From the NCBI GenBank assembly GCA_016490735.1, contig JAEMWC010000023.1, positions 618,501-682,500 on the forward strand: a stretch of DNA of 64,000 bases, written 5' to 3'. The DNA is from Pachyseris speciosa. Lineage: Eukaryota > Cnidaria > Anthozoa > Scleractinia > Pachyseridae. This document shows positions 21,824 to 33,339 of this stretch, one piece after another. The position numbers were made by a program, and so were the translations under genes. The notes under the pieces are model-generated. The model was not told the DNA's origin, did no database searches, and was given only the letters and a program-made list of their open reading frames with translations. How positions within the stretch are numbered: the stretch's first letter is position 1; every line of letters starts with the position of its first letter.

Positions 21824-22595
21824 CTATAATCATAAAAAATGCAGTAACAGTTCAGTTGGCAACATTGCCCGTATGTCTCATTGGAGCGGTTTCGGATTTG
21901 AGTGGCAGAAGTTAAGTTGGCTTGTATCTTGTTTTCGCTCTTCTGCACTGTGTGATCAGGCTCACTTTGTTAACAAAGTACATGTTAAAAAAAGGACATC
22001 ATTTCTACGGTTCAGCTGTATATGGTGTTCTCCCTCCCTCTCCCCTACTTCCAGGCTTGTCGCTGGTTCTTTCATATGCAGTTTGAATTTATGAAGATTG
22101 TTGTTTTTCTGGCTTACGCCACTCGATCCAAACCCATTCTATTCAGGCAAGGATAATCATGTGAAACTTTAAAAGCAAGTGAAACACATAAACATCAACT
22201 CACGGCCTGGCCAGTACCTTACGCATGCGTACAGCCATATCACCCAGGCAGTGGCAACCATACACCGAATGCAAATATGGCGGACCACTCGGTCGGCGCC
22301 CGGAACGAGCTACATGAAATCGAGGCTAGTCAGGCCTTGATAATTTGTTTTGCAGAAAAGTCTTTGTTCGTTGCGGATCTCGTCTGTTTTATTTCGCTGT
22401 ACCTACGAGTCGCTGTGTTTCTGAATGCCTCGAGAAAGGATAAAAATCTTCCAACGTTCACCTCAAAGGGAAAATAGTGGATTAATGGAATTCGTTGAGA
22501 CGAAGCAAAGGAGTTCACGATCGCCGCGCGCGGGAACTAAAGTTTGTTCGCTACATCATCATTTCAGGATAGAAGATCTTAGAAAAATCGGTTAA

Positions 22596-22850
22596 ATGAC
22601 GAGCTTATGTGGTGTCTGGTGGTGTTCCAACGCTATTTGCATGGCCAGTACCTTCCCCAAGGTAAAGAAAGGCTCCTCTCGAAAGACATCCTCTGTCCCA
22701 ATAGAAAAAGTTTTGGTTAAACCCGTCCGCGTCCACTCGCACGGAATCGCAGGAAACAAATACTACGGTGTAATAGCCAAGCGAATGAACTTCAACTGCC
22801 CCGGCTTTGAAACCAGTAAAAGCATTGAGCCAAATAACAACGACTCGTAG
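22596..22850 (+). CDS. Unknown ORF between the inverted-repeat arms
   Basis: An 84-codon open frame lies in the single-copy middle of the inverted-repeat element. It is moderately basic, with KVKKGSSRKTSS and a few Cys near the N-terminus (CGVWWCSNAIC). No family was recognised and there is no evidence of expression. It may be a remnant of an element-encoded protein or chance. Confidence 0.2.
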   Translation: MTSLCGVWWCSNAICMASTFPKVKKGSSRKTSSVPIEKVLVKPVRVHSHGIAGNKYYGVIAKRMNFNCPGFETSKSIEPNNNDS

Positions 22851-23182
22851 GTAAATGCGATCGCTTACACATTTTGTAAGATCTACCAGGCTGAACTTAA
22901 ACAGTTCCTTCGGCGATCGTGAACTCCTTTCCTTGGTCTGTTTTCCCCTCAGAGGCGAAAGGGGAAACTGAAAAAAGCACTTTCTCTCCTGTAGAAGATT
23001 TTACTCCCTTCTGGTGGCATTCAGGAACACAAGAACGCGTAGGGATGGTGAAACAAAACGAACCAAATCGACGACGAAGCCAGACGTTCGGGAGATGTTA
23101 AAACAAAACCGCGAAGCCTGACTAGCCTCGCTTTCATGCGACTCGTCCCAGGCGCCGACCCAGTGGTCCGCCATATTTGCAT

Positions 23183-23240
23183 TCGGTGTATGGACAGCTG
23201 TTTCGTCCTTGTTAGGACTCATCAGCATGGCATAGCCGTC
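23183..23240 (-). ncRNA. Hammerhead ribozyme, type I, minimal stem III
   Basis: On the minus strand the sequence reads CTGATGA, then GTCCTAACAAGGAC (a five-pair stem II with loop AACA), then GAAA, then CAGCTG (self-complementary stem III), then TC followed by CATACACC. All conserved core bases of the hammerhead (CUGAUGA, GAAA, cleavage after GUC) are present. The two- to three-pair stem III without a real loop is the form described for Penelope-like elements and retrozymes, which need dimers to cleave well. An inverted partial copy (AATCCTAACAAGGACGAAAC) lies at 23266-23285 on the plus strand with its CTGATGA box destroyed. Confidence 0.8.
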
Positions 23241-25327
23241 GGGAAACGCTGGCCCCGAGAGACCAATCCTAACAAGGACGAAACAGCTGTCCGTGGCTGC
23301 CACTGCATGCCCGGATGATAGGGCTGTGTGCATGCATGGTACTGGCCAGGCCGTGGGTTGATGTTTGTATGTGTCACTTCCTTTTAACCCTTTGTAGCCT
23401 GATAGCCGATATATCGGCCATTAGACAGGCCTACCGCTTTTAAGATTGCCCACGCTCTCAAATTTAGACCTGATTATTATGGTCTGTTTACAGTGTCAAT
23501 CGGTAACTGTTTTAGGCTTAAGAGCCAATACACTGGGAATAACCTTCGTTTCCCGTTCCATATCATTATTTGTTTTCAAGCAAAACCAAAATGCGCCCTG
23601 GAGCAAAGCTAAAAAACACATATCTTTGCTTTCAATTCTTTAATTCAAAATCTCCTTTGGAAAACAAAATACCCTAATGAGAGCAAACCTTGATCTCATG
23701 ACTAAGCATTTATCTCCAATGTTGCCACTCACGCCTACAGCGAGTCGAGCATCAGCCACTTGTTCGAGCCACTTTTGAAAGCCTATGTTTTTCTCTTTGG
23801 CGCCCGGATTGTATTCTGGGAGATTTGGATACCACGGCGAAATGGGAGGCCCGCCATCTTCATTTTATAGATTTTTCATTAGCGTCGAGCCATCCGGACT
23901 TACTGGCAAAAGATGGTACGAGTTGTGTTCTTTGCAAGTTAAATCTCACCAAAAATGCCTTGCTAGGTCCAAGAATCCATCACAGAATGGCTAGAGAGAC
24001 GAACTTCACTTCTGAGCTGCCATGACTCGAAACGACCATTTGCATCCTAGTCGTTGTGAAATTATCTCTCACCTCTGGCTTCTTTCAGAGGTTTGCCTCT
24101 ACTCTCCATTCCAGCTTAATGATGCCAGCCTGGGAGCTTCTGCAGTGAAAAATGGCTCGAAACACACACTTATAAACCGAGTACCTACCGATTACAACTC
24201 GTTACGGTCGCGAACAAAACAACAACGGTTCAAACTGGTGAGGTCACAATAAAACTTGAGTCGGTATTCCAGAGCAGCAAACGTTTCATGGCAGACCTTC
24301 ATATAGGACATCTAGATCCCTTTCAATTATTTGCATCGAGAAAATTGCCGAAAGAGTTCAAAAAAAATTTGGGTCTTAAAGGGTTAAAGGAAAATCATAG
24401 CCAGAAATCCGAGACAGTCAGCGGGTTGAACGGCAGGCACGTGCATTCTAGTATTCAATATGGTGGCAAAGGCTGAAGGCTATTTATCGTAATTTAAATG
24501 CTCCTAACTTCTCTGTCTGTAACATATTGCAGTGATGTGTCGACGACGTCAACTTTCTAAGGTTGAAATGATTTAATTGGTGTTTTATCAGTCATGGCAT
24601 ATATTGATGTTTACTGGGGCTAGTAAAAAGCCCGAGGTTTAAAATGGGCTTCATTTTTCGTCGTCGTGTTTCATCCGCAAAAGGTACTTTCGGCGTTTCT
24701 GCGCAAGCGCGAACTATAAATAGCAACTCACAACAGCAAAAATGATGCCTGTTTTCACGTATCGGAAAACGTCGATTCACCTTGTGTCTTTGAGGTCTGA
24801 ACGACTAATATGTTGAGAGAAGTGTCTACACGAATGTTTACAAGTTCAACAGCGAGAAGAATACTTTTAACATGACCAAACTGAACTCCATATGTTTTGA
24901 ATTAGACTGCCGTGTTTCCCCGTGGCGGCTCCATACTAATCTAATTTTGAGTGGTACATTTTGTTAAATAACTCAAGTACAGGATATCATACACCCCTGA
25001 GACTTGAACAGGTAGTTTATTTACTATTTTTCCACTCAATTTCTGGACATAAGTTTTTGAATGATAAGCGAGTTTAGTTTCTACTTGCGTGACGTGAAAA
25101 TGACCACAGAAACCTTACTCTCTTTCTTATGTTTCAAATGACGTATTTGTAAACAGATTATTTTCTCAACACATTTCACCGAGACTCTAGTAACGTCTAA
25201 GCGAAAAAATCCTACATCGTTTGCTAAGCGTTTCCTCTCTCAAACTCTTAGCAGAAATATTCATCGAAGCGAAAACAAGTTTGCTTAGCCTTTTCGCAAT
25301 AAATAACCTATTTTTACTTCATTAACT

Positions 25328-25402
25328 ATGCTGAACCTCAGTGGTCTAGAGGTCATTGTTACTGCCCCTAATGTAAACAACCCGGGTTCAACTTCTACTA
25401 GT
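25328..25402 (+). repeat. Degenerate tRNA-like / SINE head
   Basis: ACCTCAGTGGTCTAGAGG resembles an A box and CCCGGGTTCAACTTC resembles a B box at the correct distance. The stems are not complete. It is read as an old SINE head. Confidence 0.4.
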
Positions 25403-26881
25403 GGCACCTATCGCGGGCTGTTTTCTTCTTCTTTAATAAAAATTTTTTACAAGTGTTATTATTATTATTCTCAATGGTTGAGCTGTAAAACAATTTTGTA
25501 ATTTTAAAGGGATATACATTGATCTGATAGGGGTCTACGGATATACACTACAAAGAAATAATTAATTTAACTTAGCTCAAACGTTGCCTTATCAAGTTTT
25601 AAGCTGGAAAAAGTCTCTTTATCTTCTACCACTACATTAATGGCCACTGTCGCGTAATTTGGGTTTGAACCCAAACATGTGTTTGGAAACTGGAACACTT
25701 AAAAATTTTGGCAATTTTCCCGTAAAGTACTTAATATGTGCATTGAAACTAATTGCGGTTGTTTATGGCCATGGATGGCAAGAAGGAAATTGACTGCAAC
25801 TCGAAAAAGTTGGGTTACCTTTTTTCAAGTTTCGTAATTGCGTCCAGAAAAATCACCAAAAAATAATACTGCTTTCTGTTTCTGCCCAAGAACTAATTAG
25901 AAATCGACCTCTTCGTGTTAGACGGGGCGGTATAGTAATAGAGAAAGTACTACCCAACGATTTGAACAACTTATGACAAGAATTGCGGTGACAGTGCCCG
26001 TTTAAATCCACGTTTGCCCGTTTTGCGCATGCTTGCGGCTATGTTGGCAGCCATGTTGTCCGGAATTTCTGGCTATGCGAAGCAACCGGTAAACCGCCTG
26101 ACTGCGGCTGGTCTCCATGTGGTTCCTCTCTATCACATTACATTTGGTATTTCTAAACTAAAGAAAATTGGAAAACTCGGAAAACCACTGGAACAAGGCA
26201 AAAAATCAACCAGAAATAACCTTCGTCAATTTCAGAATTTGGGAAAACCTTTTTTTACTGCCAGGCTTGTGTTAAAATACTATACGTTGTTATTGGCAAA
26301 TTATTTGCTTACTTCACATTGCGGAGAAGCTTTCTCAAACAACTCGTCGAACATCATCCATCCGTTTCTGAAAAAACAAAACGCAGTAGTTCAAACCACC
26401 ATTCTAGACTGAATGTCGTCTCTTCTTGCTGGAAGCGTATTGGTTGGACTTAACCTAAACATAAAACGATAGTAGTCCGTATACAGCTGCAATTGTCAGA
26501 CATGTGTTTATATCTCGGGCATTTTGTTTCCCTCGACTATTCCCAGGACACATCGAGACTCCAGCGAAACCAACGTTAACTGTTTTCTTGGGACAAATCC
26601 CTAAGTAGTATATAGGAAATTAACGTTGCACGTTGACAACGCTACACGAAGAAAATTTACCTTACACAAAATTAACGTGAAGTTTCCAAAAGGTGGGTTT
26701 ACATATATCAAATTAACGCGAAATTTTCGAAAACAAGGTGTGCCTAGCTTTATTTTACGCGAATTTGCTGCAATACAAACCTCTCAAAATACATATCTAA
26801 AGAAAAAATCAGCAACATTTCCAGTCATTGTTATTATGTTATTGCTCCTTAATTGGAGAAGTTAGCTATCCCCTCGGGGAA

Positions 26882-26980
26882 ATGGATCAATACGAAGACC
26901 AGTCGAAAAATATTTTGAACTCAATTCTTAAAGACGAACTGTCAGATAGTGACTCCGAGGCGTCTATAGAGGAGCTATGA
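26882..26980 (+). CDS. Short acidic ORF (32 residues)
   Basis: ATG to TGA encodes MDQYEDQSKNILNSILK, then DELSDSDSEASIEEL. The Ser/Asp/Glu-rich tail resembles a CK2-type acidic tail and is less repetitive than random AT-rich sequence. It may be the N-terminal end of an element-encoded protein. There is no family match and no splice context. Confidence 0.2.
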   Translation: MDQYEDQSKNILNSILKDELSDSDSEASIEEL

Positions 26981-27358
26981 GCAGACGAGGTTTTGTTATT
27001 GAGATAAAGGTGCTACAAAACAACAATGATGTAAAATAGTGAGATTTAAATTAACATCGACGTAAATAAATATGCATAAAATTAACGTATAATAAGGTAT
27101 TTTTCTGTTGAGACACTATAATATTTGTCACGTACGTGGTCCTTATTTGATTGCAAAAAAGCTTCAATTGATAGGTATGCTGCTTATTAAGTGACATACC
27201 TCAACACCACGTCGTTGCAGTTGCCAATCAGGATTCTAGACTTGAACGCAGGTAGCAAGGACACAACCTTGCAATTGAAGGAAATAAGGAAAAGTCAACA
27301 CAATTAAAAACGCTATGAATTACCTTTTTCTGTGAAAACAATTGACAAAAGTTCTCAC

Positions 27359-27489
27359 CATAGCGATCTCTTCACGAAGTTGCTCCAAGTACCCAGCCCA
27401 CATTACAATACAAGATGGTTTCACAGCTAAAAGTCTTCTGCCAAGTTCTTTCATTCCAAGGTCAAATGGAAATGGAACAAACACGCCAC
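27359..27489 (-). CDS. ACSM-like acyl-CoA synthetase, exon 4
   Basis: On the minus strand it follows TTTTATCAG, with two bases completing the Gly codon opened by exon 3, and ends in phase 0 at GTGAGA. It encodes GGVFVPFPFDLGMKELGRRL, then AVKPSCIVMWAGYLEQLREEIAM. This is the helix-strand segment after the PxxPE motif, where family members read (A/T)G..F.P....L...DL.YRL..S...CI. The frame runs on past the donor, so the longer open frame around it is not all coding. Confidence 0.85.
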
Positions 27490-27893
27490 CTGATAAAAAC
27501 ATTAAACAAGCATTGAGTGCGTTGTTTAGGAAAGCGGAAAATTCTTTAGTTTTTCTTTTGGACTGTAATTGTTCGAAAGCTAGTTGATGGTGAAAAAGTA
27601 GATGGTGAAAGAACTCGAAATCAAACTTGAAGGAAAAAATTATTTTGGAAAAACCTACAGTGGTTACCAGAAACATGCAACTAAAAATGTTCTGCAAAAA
27701 CTTGGAATTAAAGTTCACGCTCTAGGGCGGAGTTAGAAGAAACGTGCTTCGAGCATCTGACCCCAGACGTGCTCAAATCTTATCCTTCGTTTTTTTCCAT
27801 TAACCTCACACGATTCTCTACCTACAATTCATGATAATAATCCCACTAATATATACCAAAAATATCCCTGGATGAACCATAAGCCTGTTATAC

Positions 27894-28006
27894 CTGTTCT
27901 TAAGCATGCGACAGACATCAGCCAATATTCCGGTAATCTTGGTAAAATAATAACAACACGATCCCCCTTAGTTATACCAGCATGTTTGATCAGCACATTC
28001 GCAGCT
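27894..28006 (-). CDS. ACSM-like acyl-CoA synthetase, exon 3
   Basis: This exon follows GGTTTCAG and ends at the donor GTATAA. It encodes AANVLIKHAGITKGDRVVII, then LPRLPEYWLMSVACLRT. This is one of the most recognisable ACSM segments (AANVL, GDRV, LPR.PEWW). Its first base completes an Arg codon (AG|A) with exon 2, giving SKRAANVL, which only works if exon 2 is spliced at a GC donor. Confidence 0.9.
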
Positions 28007-28373
28007 CTGAAACCAGAAAAGAGTATAATGACACATTAAGGCCGGAAATCAAGGGAAAATGTTCTTAAAATGCCCTTCTTGTTTGCCCCGGTTGGCTTAC
28101 GACCTTCACAACACTATTTGTCAGTAAAAGCTAAAATAAGGTCTATCCATGTACATTCTTTATTTAGCAAATGGAATCCTATCTAGTCTCAAATTTTCAA
28201 ATTACTTCCAGCAGCAGGCCTTATTTCGTGCCTTATATGACATTTGGCGCCCCTATATAAAAAAAAAAACCTTCCCCTATATAAAAAAATAACCTTGATT
28301 GTTTTCGTTGGAATAAAATCCCTTTTAAGTAATCACACTTTAAAAAATAAGAATTCAAGGAAATCTCTCATGC

Positions 28374-28474
28374 CTTTTTGAATTCAAGGAAACATCCTGA
28401 AAAGTCCACTTCACTTCTTTTCTGGTACCATCAATCCACCACAGGGCAAGAGTCTCATTGCATTGTTGACTGTC
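28374..28474 (-). CDS. ACSM-like acyl-CoA synthetase, exon 2 (GC donor)
   Basis: It follows TTTTGCACAG in phase 0 and encodes DSQQCNETLALWWIDGTRKE, then VKWTFQDVSLNSK. The family pattern is ALWW.....E.KWSF.EL. Similarity and phase require the exon to end at AAAAG (28374), followed by GCATGA. That is a GC-AG intron (donor 28373-28372). No GT donor in the neighbourhood would keep the frame. Confidence 0.85.
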
Positions 28475-28713
28475 CTGTGCAAAAGGTTGGATGATATGGA
28501 AAAGAAGTTAGAACGCTACTTCTTCCGTTCTCAAGAAGCATTTGGACTAATAGAACTAATAGAAAAAACATGTTTATTGTCACTTAACACAAAATCAAAT
28601 TACTTTGAAATTTTTCGAATGTCCGTGAATCACATGATTGGTGAGTGGGAAATATGTGCGCGTAATCACTAAACTAAATCAATATGTAGATTAAGGAAGG
28701 TAATATTACCCAC

Positions 28714-28821
28714 CGTTTCATTTCGTGCCCAGTCATCGATAATATCACTAGCGAAGTTAAAGTACTTTGGAACTACAAATTCTCCTCCAGCGCCTCGGGA
28801 CTGTTGCTCAACGTCATCCAT
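28714..28821 (-). CDS. ACSM-like acyl-CoA synthetase, exon 1 with start codon
   Basis: ATG at 28821-28819 opens MDDVEQQSRGAGGEFVVPKY, then FNFASDIIDDWARNET, and the exon ends in phase 0 at GTGGGT. FNFA.D..D.W is the typical start of the mature ACSM enzyme. The first 15 residues are acidic and polar and do not look like the mitochondrial leader of the vertebrate enzymes, so the product may be cytosolic unless another 5' exon exists. TTTTAG at 28841-28836 suggests an acceptor just upstream, hence a non-coding 5' exon. Confidence 0.85.
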
Positions 28822-28836
28822 CTTTTTTTAGAAAGC

Positions 28837-31247
28837 CTAAAATAGACAATTCTTCATCATCAACGCTTTTCAATGATTATCATAACATAGCTGGTAAATT
28901 CGTGTAGTCAAATTCAATTGCGCGAGCGTGCTTCATATCCCTATTACGCACGCTGATGACGTAGCAGAGGGAATTTCTCTTTAAAACTACCGCGTTGAAA
29001 ATGTTATAAAATAATTGGTTCATGTGTCTGTTGTGAGTTCATTGAGATGTGAAGCACTTGGGCAGTTTGGAGAGCACTCAAGAAGCTCATGAAGATTCAC
29101 TCACTCGATCAGTCGCTCAGTCAATGGGTCATACACGTTTTTGTTAATTGAGCTGACCAGTGCATCTGTGGCGAAATTTGACAAAATGGGTGCCTCATCG
29201 AACGATGAAGCTTTAAAGCAGAATTTACAACTACGAGTCCACGACAACAGCCAAATGAAAACAAAAATTCATCAAGATGCTACAAAGGAATTATGAAAGA
29301 TATATATAATTAAAATGAAGAGGAACTTGCTGTTCGTAAAGTTTTTCCCGAATACTACCTATGAAAGTGAACAGATAAAGAAGGCGTAATCGGAAGCATA
29401 AACGTAAGCGAAACTATAAGACATTCAAGTCAAGTGAAAACAAACCATGGCACAACACAAGCACGGGACACGGAAACGAAGGATTCATTAGCCCCATGCT
29501 CTCTATTATAAAGCGACCAATGTGTTGGCTAGCAGGTTTAATCTTCACATCTTATTGTTTTGTCTGTTTCTGAGGAGAAGGCAAACGAAAACGAAGAAAA
29601 CCGGCGAAACACTTCCGGGATATTTTTAAGGAGAGACTAGAAAGGGCCAGGGGAACTTACATAACCTTAATAAAGAGCTGCGAATGACAGATCGTGAATT
29701 CTATTTCAGATGTATGGAGTGCAAACTGGTGTTCTTCATTGGACGAGCATAAGAACTTGCGTTGTGCTTACGCTATGTTCCCTGGTTTTCACACACCGCA
29801 GTGGCAAGCATAAGCGCAAGTACAAGGAAAAGGAAATATTTTGATCTTTGTGCTTGCGTCGCTAGTGGAAACCAAGTTTAGTCTTAGTTGTTTTGAAGAA
29901 GGTTTTGATCGCCGTACATTGTACGATTGGCAATACTTAATCACGCATAATCACGCATACTTAATCATGCATAAAATGTAACACAAGTGTGACTCTCCTC
30001 TCTTGGCACTTTGAGTAATGTAAAGTTGACAAAGGAATCAAAACCACACAAGCGAGGAAACTCACGCTGAGCATCACAGCTCCAACAAAGCTAGATTTTA
30101 AGTTGCATGCAGTCCTTTATGTTGCAGTTTTAGATTGAAAACCAACAGACAAAACTGGTTCCATACATACTTTCGTAATCAGCTCATAGGAGCCTTTGAT
30201 TTTAAAGTGTACCTTACCCCCACCCCCAAAGAAATTTTTGCGCTAAATTATACAACTTGGCACCAATTCCAAAAACGGTTAACTTTTTTTCCAGTTTAAC
30301 GGGCTTCAAACCTTATAATAAACTAAGCAGGTCATTTGGTACACGACCGAGTCAGAAGGGGCTTGGGTCTATTCCTCATTTGACGTCACAAGCTGGAGCT
30401 CCCACACATGGAGCTCCGGGACTTGTATGATGCGAATAACTTTATATAAGAGTTGAAAAGCTCTTTGCCTCCCTTGTGGGAGGCATTTCTTATACTCTTG
30501 CGAGGTATAGCCTCGCTTTGGTGGTAAGCTTGTTTTCGTCCTATGATTTGAAATTGTTGTTTTCGGTTCTAATTTCGACAGACGTATTAAAACTGTAATC
30601 TCGTTCCCAGATATTTTTTTCTGGGTACGAGATTAATTAAACTCGTGATTTTCTTGACATCTATTAGCTTGATGGCAGTTACATCTTGAATTTCCTGAAA
30701 TCCTTCGCCGCTTAAGGTGGAACGATACCCTAGACTACCTTTTTCTCCAAAATCAAACTCATGCACAAGAAACCACCATCATGCAACTCGTTGCCATGAA
30801 TGACGACGAACACCGTGATGTTTGAGTCTCTTGTTGCTATGGAAACAGAACAAGCTTTTGTCAGATGTCTTTTAACAGTGCTTCCTCGGTAACAATAAAT
30901 GAGCAAAAACACTTAGTCAGTGAGGCAAGAAAAAAATTATGTTTGTATTGATCTATCATACGAACCTAAACTTGTAGATTGACTCTGGTTATATGCAGAG
31001 AGAAAAATCTTCAAAGTTTCACTTTGCCAAAAATGGGTGTTTTTGCCTATACCCACCATCTTTCAAATGATATAAAAGAACAATTCAACAGATTGGCTTT
31101 ATTCTGGTTCATTGCGTAGAAAGTTGTTCTACCTCAAAGTTGAGCCTAAAAAGCTGGAAAAAGTAAAATCATGGAAAGTAAATAATTTTTCCCATCTACA
31201 AATTCCATGCCAGTTTCCAATTTCAAACCTGCATAGGGTCAAGAAAA
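28837..31247. other. Upstream flank of ACSM-like gene, no coding exon recognised
   Basis: A possible untranslated 5' exon ends at about 29662 on the minus strand (donor GTAAGT at 29661-29656). A block at about 29740-29880 (CTTACGCTATGTTCCCTGG...) resembles a diverged MITE also hinted at near 10880-10990. A perfect hairpin AATCTCGTTCCCAGA / TCTGGGTACGAGATT spans 30597-30635. Confidence 0.35.
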
Positions 31248-31356
31248 AAAATTGTGGTCAGGTTTTGCCATCTTTTCCAGCAACATCAGTGCAAAGTGTT
31301 TGTTACACATGAAGCAAAGTGATAAAATCAAACAGGCATGACAATGCACTTCTCCA
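31248..31356 (-). CDS. Speculative small gene, possible last exon
   Basis: After an acceptor-like TTTGCTGGAG, the frame continuing from 31475-31433 reads EVHCHACLILSLCFMCNKHF and runs to TGA near 31248. Two CxxC pairs are present. The upstream intron would be only about 76 bases. This is a chain of individually weak signals. Confidence 0.12.
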
Positions 31357-31432
31357 GCAAAGTAATAGCATAGAGATGGGACAAAACAACATATCAGCTC
31401 CAAAATAATGCAACAATTAAATGAAATCTTAC

Positions 31433-31475
31433 CTCGCAAATGAGCAGTCTGGACAAATCGTTTTTCAACTGAATC
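31433..31475 (-). CDS. Speculative small gene, internal exon
   Basis: On the minus strand, the exon follows CTGAACAAAG and ends at the donor GTAAGA. It encodes DSVEKRFVQTAHLR in phase 0, continuing the phase-0 end of 32065-32006. No family was recognised. Confidence 0.2.
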
Positions 31476-32005
31476 CTTTGTTCAGAGAGTAAACATCACA
31501 AAACAGCTCTTCTGCTTCGAAATTTGAGAGGAAGTTTGGAAAAAAAGGCAAGCAAGAGCTCTATCACCTCCCTTTTTTATCAGCAACCTCAACCAAGCAG
31601 CCAAACAGCAAGAATCTGACCCTGTTGCATCCTGGGAAAAAACTTATGGCCATAAATATGTTCTCTGTTTATTCTTCTTCATTTTCCTTGTATTATTTTG
31701 GGAACAATTTGTATGTGTGTAAAGTTTGGCCCGTTTTAAAGTCAAAAGAGTCAGTGTGGCAATGGTCAGTAGCAGTAACTTCGTAGCGTTGTTTTGTTGG
31801 CAAAGTGAGGTTCAAGGCAGAGGATTTACAGAGACTCGTTGTTCAAGTTTGGTGCTTTTACCTCGGAGCTTTCAAGAATTTGCTGAGCTTGTTGGAGCCG
31901 ACTTACTGCGATTTGGAAACTGATTTAATTTGATGGCGAGTATCAGCAAGTATTAAAAAAGGATACGTGTCTGGATAAATGTTTTCCGCATGTTTGATGT
32001 TTTAC

Positions 32006-32065
32006 CTCAAGGTCAGTTTGTGTAATGGATTCTGCGGCTTTGGTCCTCTCTTCAGTGTTTTTCAT
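32006..32065 (-). CDS. Speculative small gene, first coding exon
   Basis: An in-frame TAA lies eight codons upstream of the ATG at 32065-32063. The exon encodes MKNTEERTKAAESITQTDLE and ends exactly before GTAAAA. The composition is protein-like, but the exon is short and no homologue was recognised. Confidence 0.2.
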
Positions 32066-32164
32066 CCGACTTGTCGTTAAGTCTCTTTATCGACTTCTAT
32101 TTTTATGCCCCATTGGGCATTCTAGCTTTACATTCGACTAGTTCGCAGCTTGCATAAACTCTTG

Positions 32165-32470
32165 TTAAAAACCGTAGACCCCGTCTCGCAACACTTATAC
32201 CTAATAATCTGTGGGGCGTTAAAGAACCCACACGCTGTTCGAAATGAGTAGGGGACGTAGCTCTCGGTGTGGTGGTCTATCTCTATCTTTCATCTGTATG
32301 TGACATTCACGTGTGGGCTGCCGGGTGGATGGGTGAGATCAAATATGGACTGATAGCGGCTGCCAGAGGCGCCTTTACAGGCTGACGTCCGATCTCACCT
32401 TAGAGAAGCATTGTAAACCGCCATGAAACTATGATATGTGTGGTATATAAATCCACTACCATTACCATTA
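32165..32470 (+). mobile_element. Retroelement 3' tail (non-LTR or SINE)
   Basis: This stretch contains GTGGGGCGTTAAAGAACCCA, GCTGCCAGAGGCGCC and GTAAACCGCCATGA and ends in a short ACTACC/ATTACC repeat. I recall similar tails ending in trinucleotide repeats as common 3' ends of cnidarian retroelements. No coding sequence is attached. Confidence 0.5.
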
Positions 32471-32988
32471 ATTTCTCTTTCTTGCGGCCGAGATCCTGGC
32501 TCCGTGATCGATGAGGACTACACCGCTTGTGTTTCTTCCCGTGTTTTAATGCGGAGTTCAACCTTTTCCTCCGTTTGTCTAACCGCATGGTCGAATGTAT
32601 TTTGAATACAATATAAAGCGGAAGGGCAGGATAATTGAATGAGAACGTATGAGTATTTTTCTTACTGAAAATTTGAAACCATTCACCGACAATAAATATT
32701 TTCTTATGGATATTTTGTCACCATCCTCGACACATAATCAGTGAGTTTTATCAATAACGGATCGTTCAATACTTGTCGACTTGTCTCGCTTGAAGGGTTT
32801 TTGCGTTTCGCCCCAAAAATGGGAAGTGGCGTAATTCTCATTTGGAAGAAGAGCATCGATTATGATCGCTTTCGCAATCGACCTCATGTTGGAATTTTAA
32901 CCGCAAGTCATGATTCATTGCTCATAATTTACTTTTGATTGACAACTTTTTCCCCGACAGTTCCAAACATCTACTCTGATTGGTCTAA

Positions 32989-33339
32989 AGGCCGAGACAC
33001 ACTAGGCGACAAGTCGCTGCAACACGTCGCGGGGACAAGTCGTTGCAACAATTCGCCTCGTCTGACACGGTGATTTTTTGTGAAAATCGTTGTCGCTGCG
33101 GCAGAAATTTGTCGCTGCGATCAGTTGCACGAATTCAAACCAGATTGAATTTTGTGCGACTGATCGCAGCGACAAATTTCTGCCGCAGCAACAACAATTT
33201 TCACAGAAATTCACCGTGTCAGACGAGGCGATATTGTTGCGGCGACTTGTCCCCGCGACGTTTTGCAGCGACTAGTTTTGAAGGCAGTACACACGGTGGG
33301 ACTTGTCGCTGCGACTTGTCGCCTAGTGTGTCTCGGCCT
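32989..33339. mobile_element. PIF/Harbinger-type MITE with TAA duplication
   Basis: The termini AGGCCGAGACACACTAGGCG and the complementary CGCCTAGTGTGTCTCGGCCT are perfect for about 24 bp. The flanks TAA (32986-32988 and 33340-33342) are the target duplication. The interior is a fold-back of repeated CGACTTGTCGCTGCAA-like units, so the three overlapping open frames here are compositional. Confidence 0.92.

Larger units (their letters stand above)
22176..23384. mobile_element. Inverted-repeat element carrying hammerhead ribozyme
   Basis: The left arm (about 22176-22470) starts AAGTGAAACACATAAACATC, continues ACGGCCTGGCCAGTACC, and is mirrored by the right arm (about 22950-23384). Both arms share CATACACCGAATGCAAATAT and GGCGGACCACT. 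The right arm has an extra block of about 110 bp with a hammerhead ribozyme and its inverted partial copy. Hammerheads of this type are known in Penelope-like elements and retrozymes, so a retroelement origin is inferred. No reverse transcriptase was seen. Confidence 0.65.
21824..27358. other. ACSM-like gene, 5.5-kb intron 4 with mobile DNA
   Basis: The intron holds the inverted-repeat element with hammerhead ribozyme (22176-23384), a tRNA-like remnant (about 25328-25400) and a short acidic ORF (26882-26980). It also holds repeats with ATTAACGnGAAnTTT motifs at about 26620-26740. An additional ACSM exon is expected here but was not recognised. Confidence 0.5.

Noticed and set aside
26014..26412. 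132-codon plus-strand frame
   Set aside because: No splice context, no recognised family, lies inside ACSM intron 4, and its composition is that of the flanking DNA.
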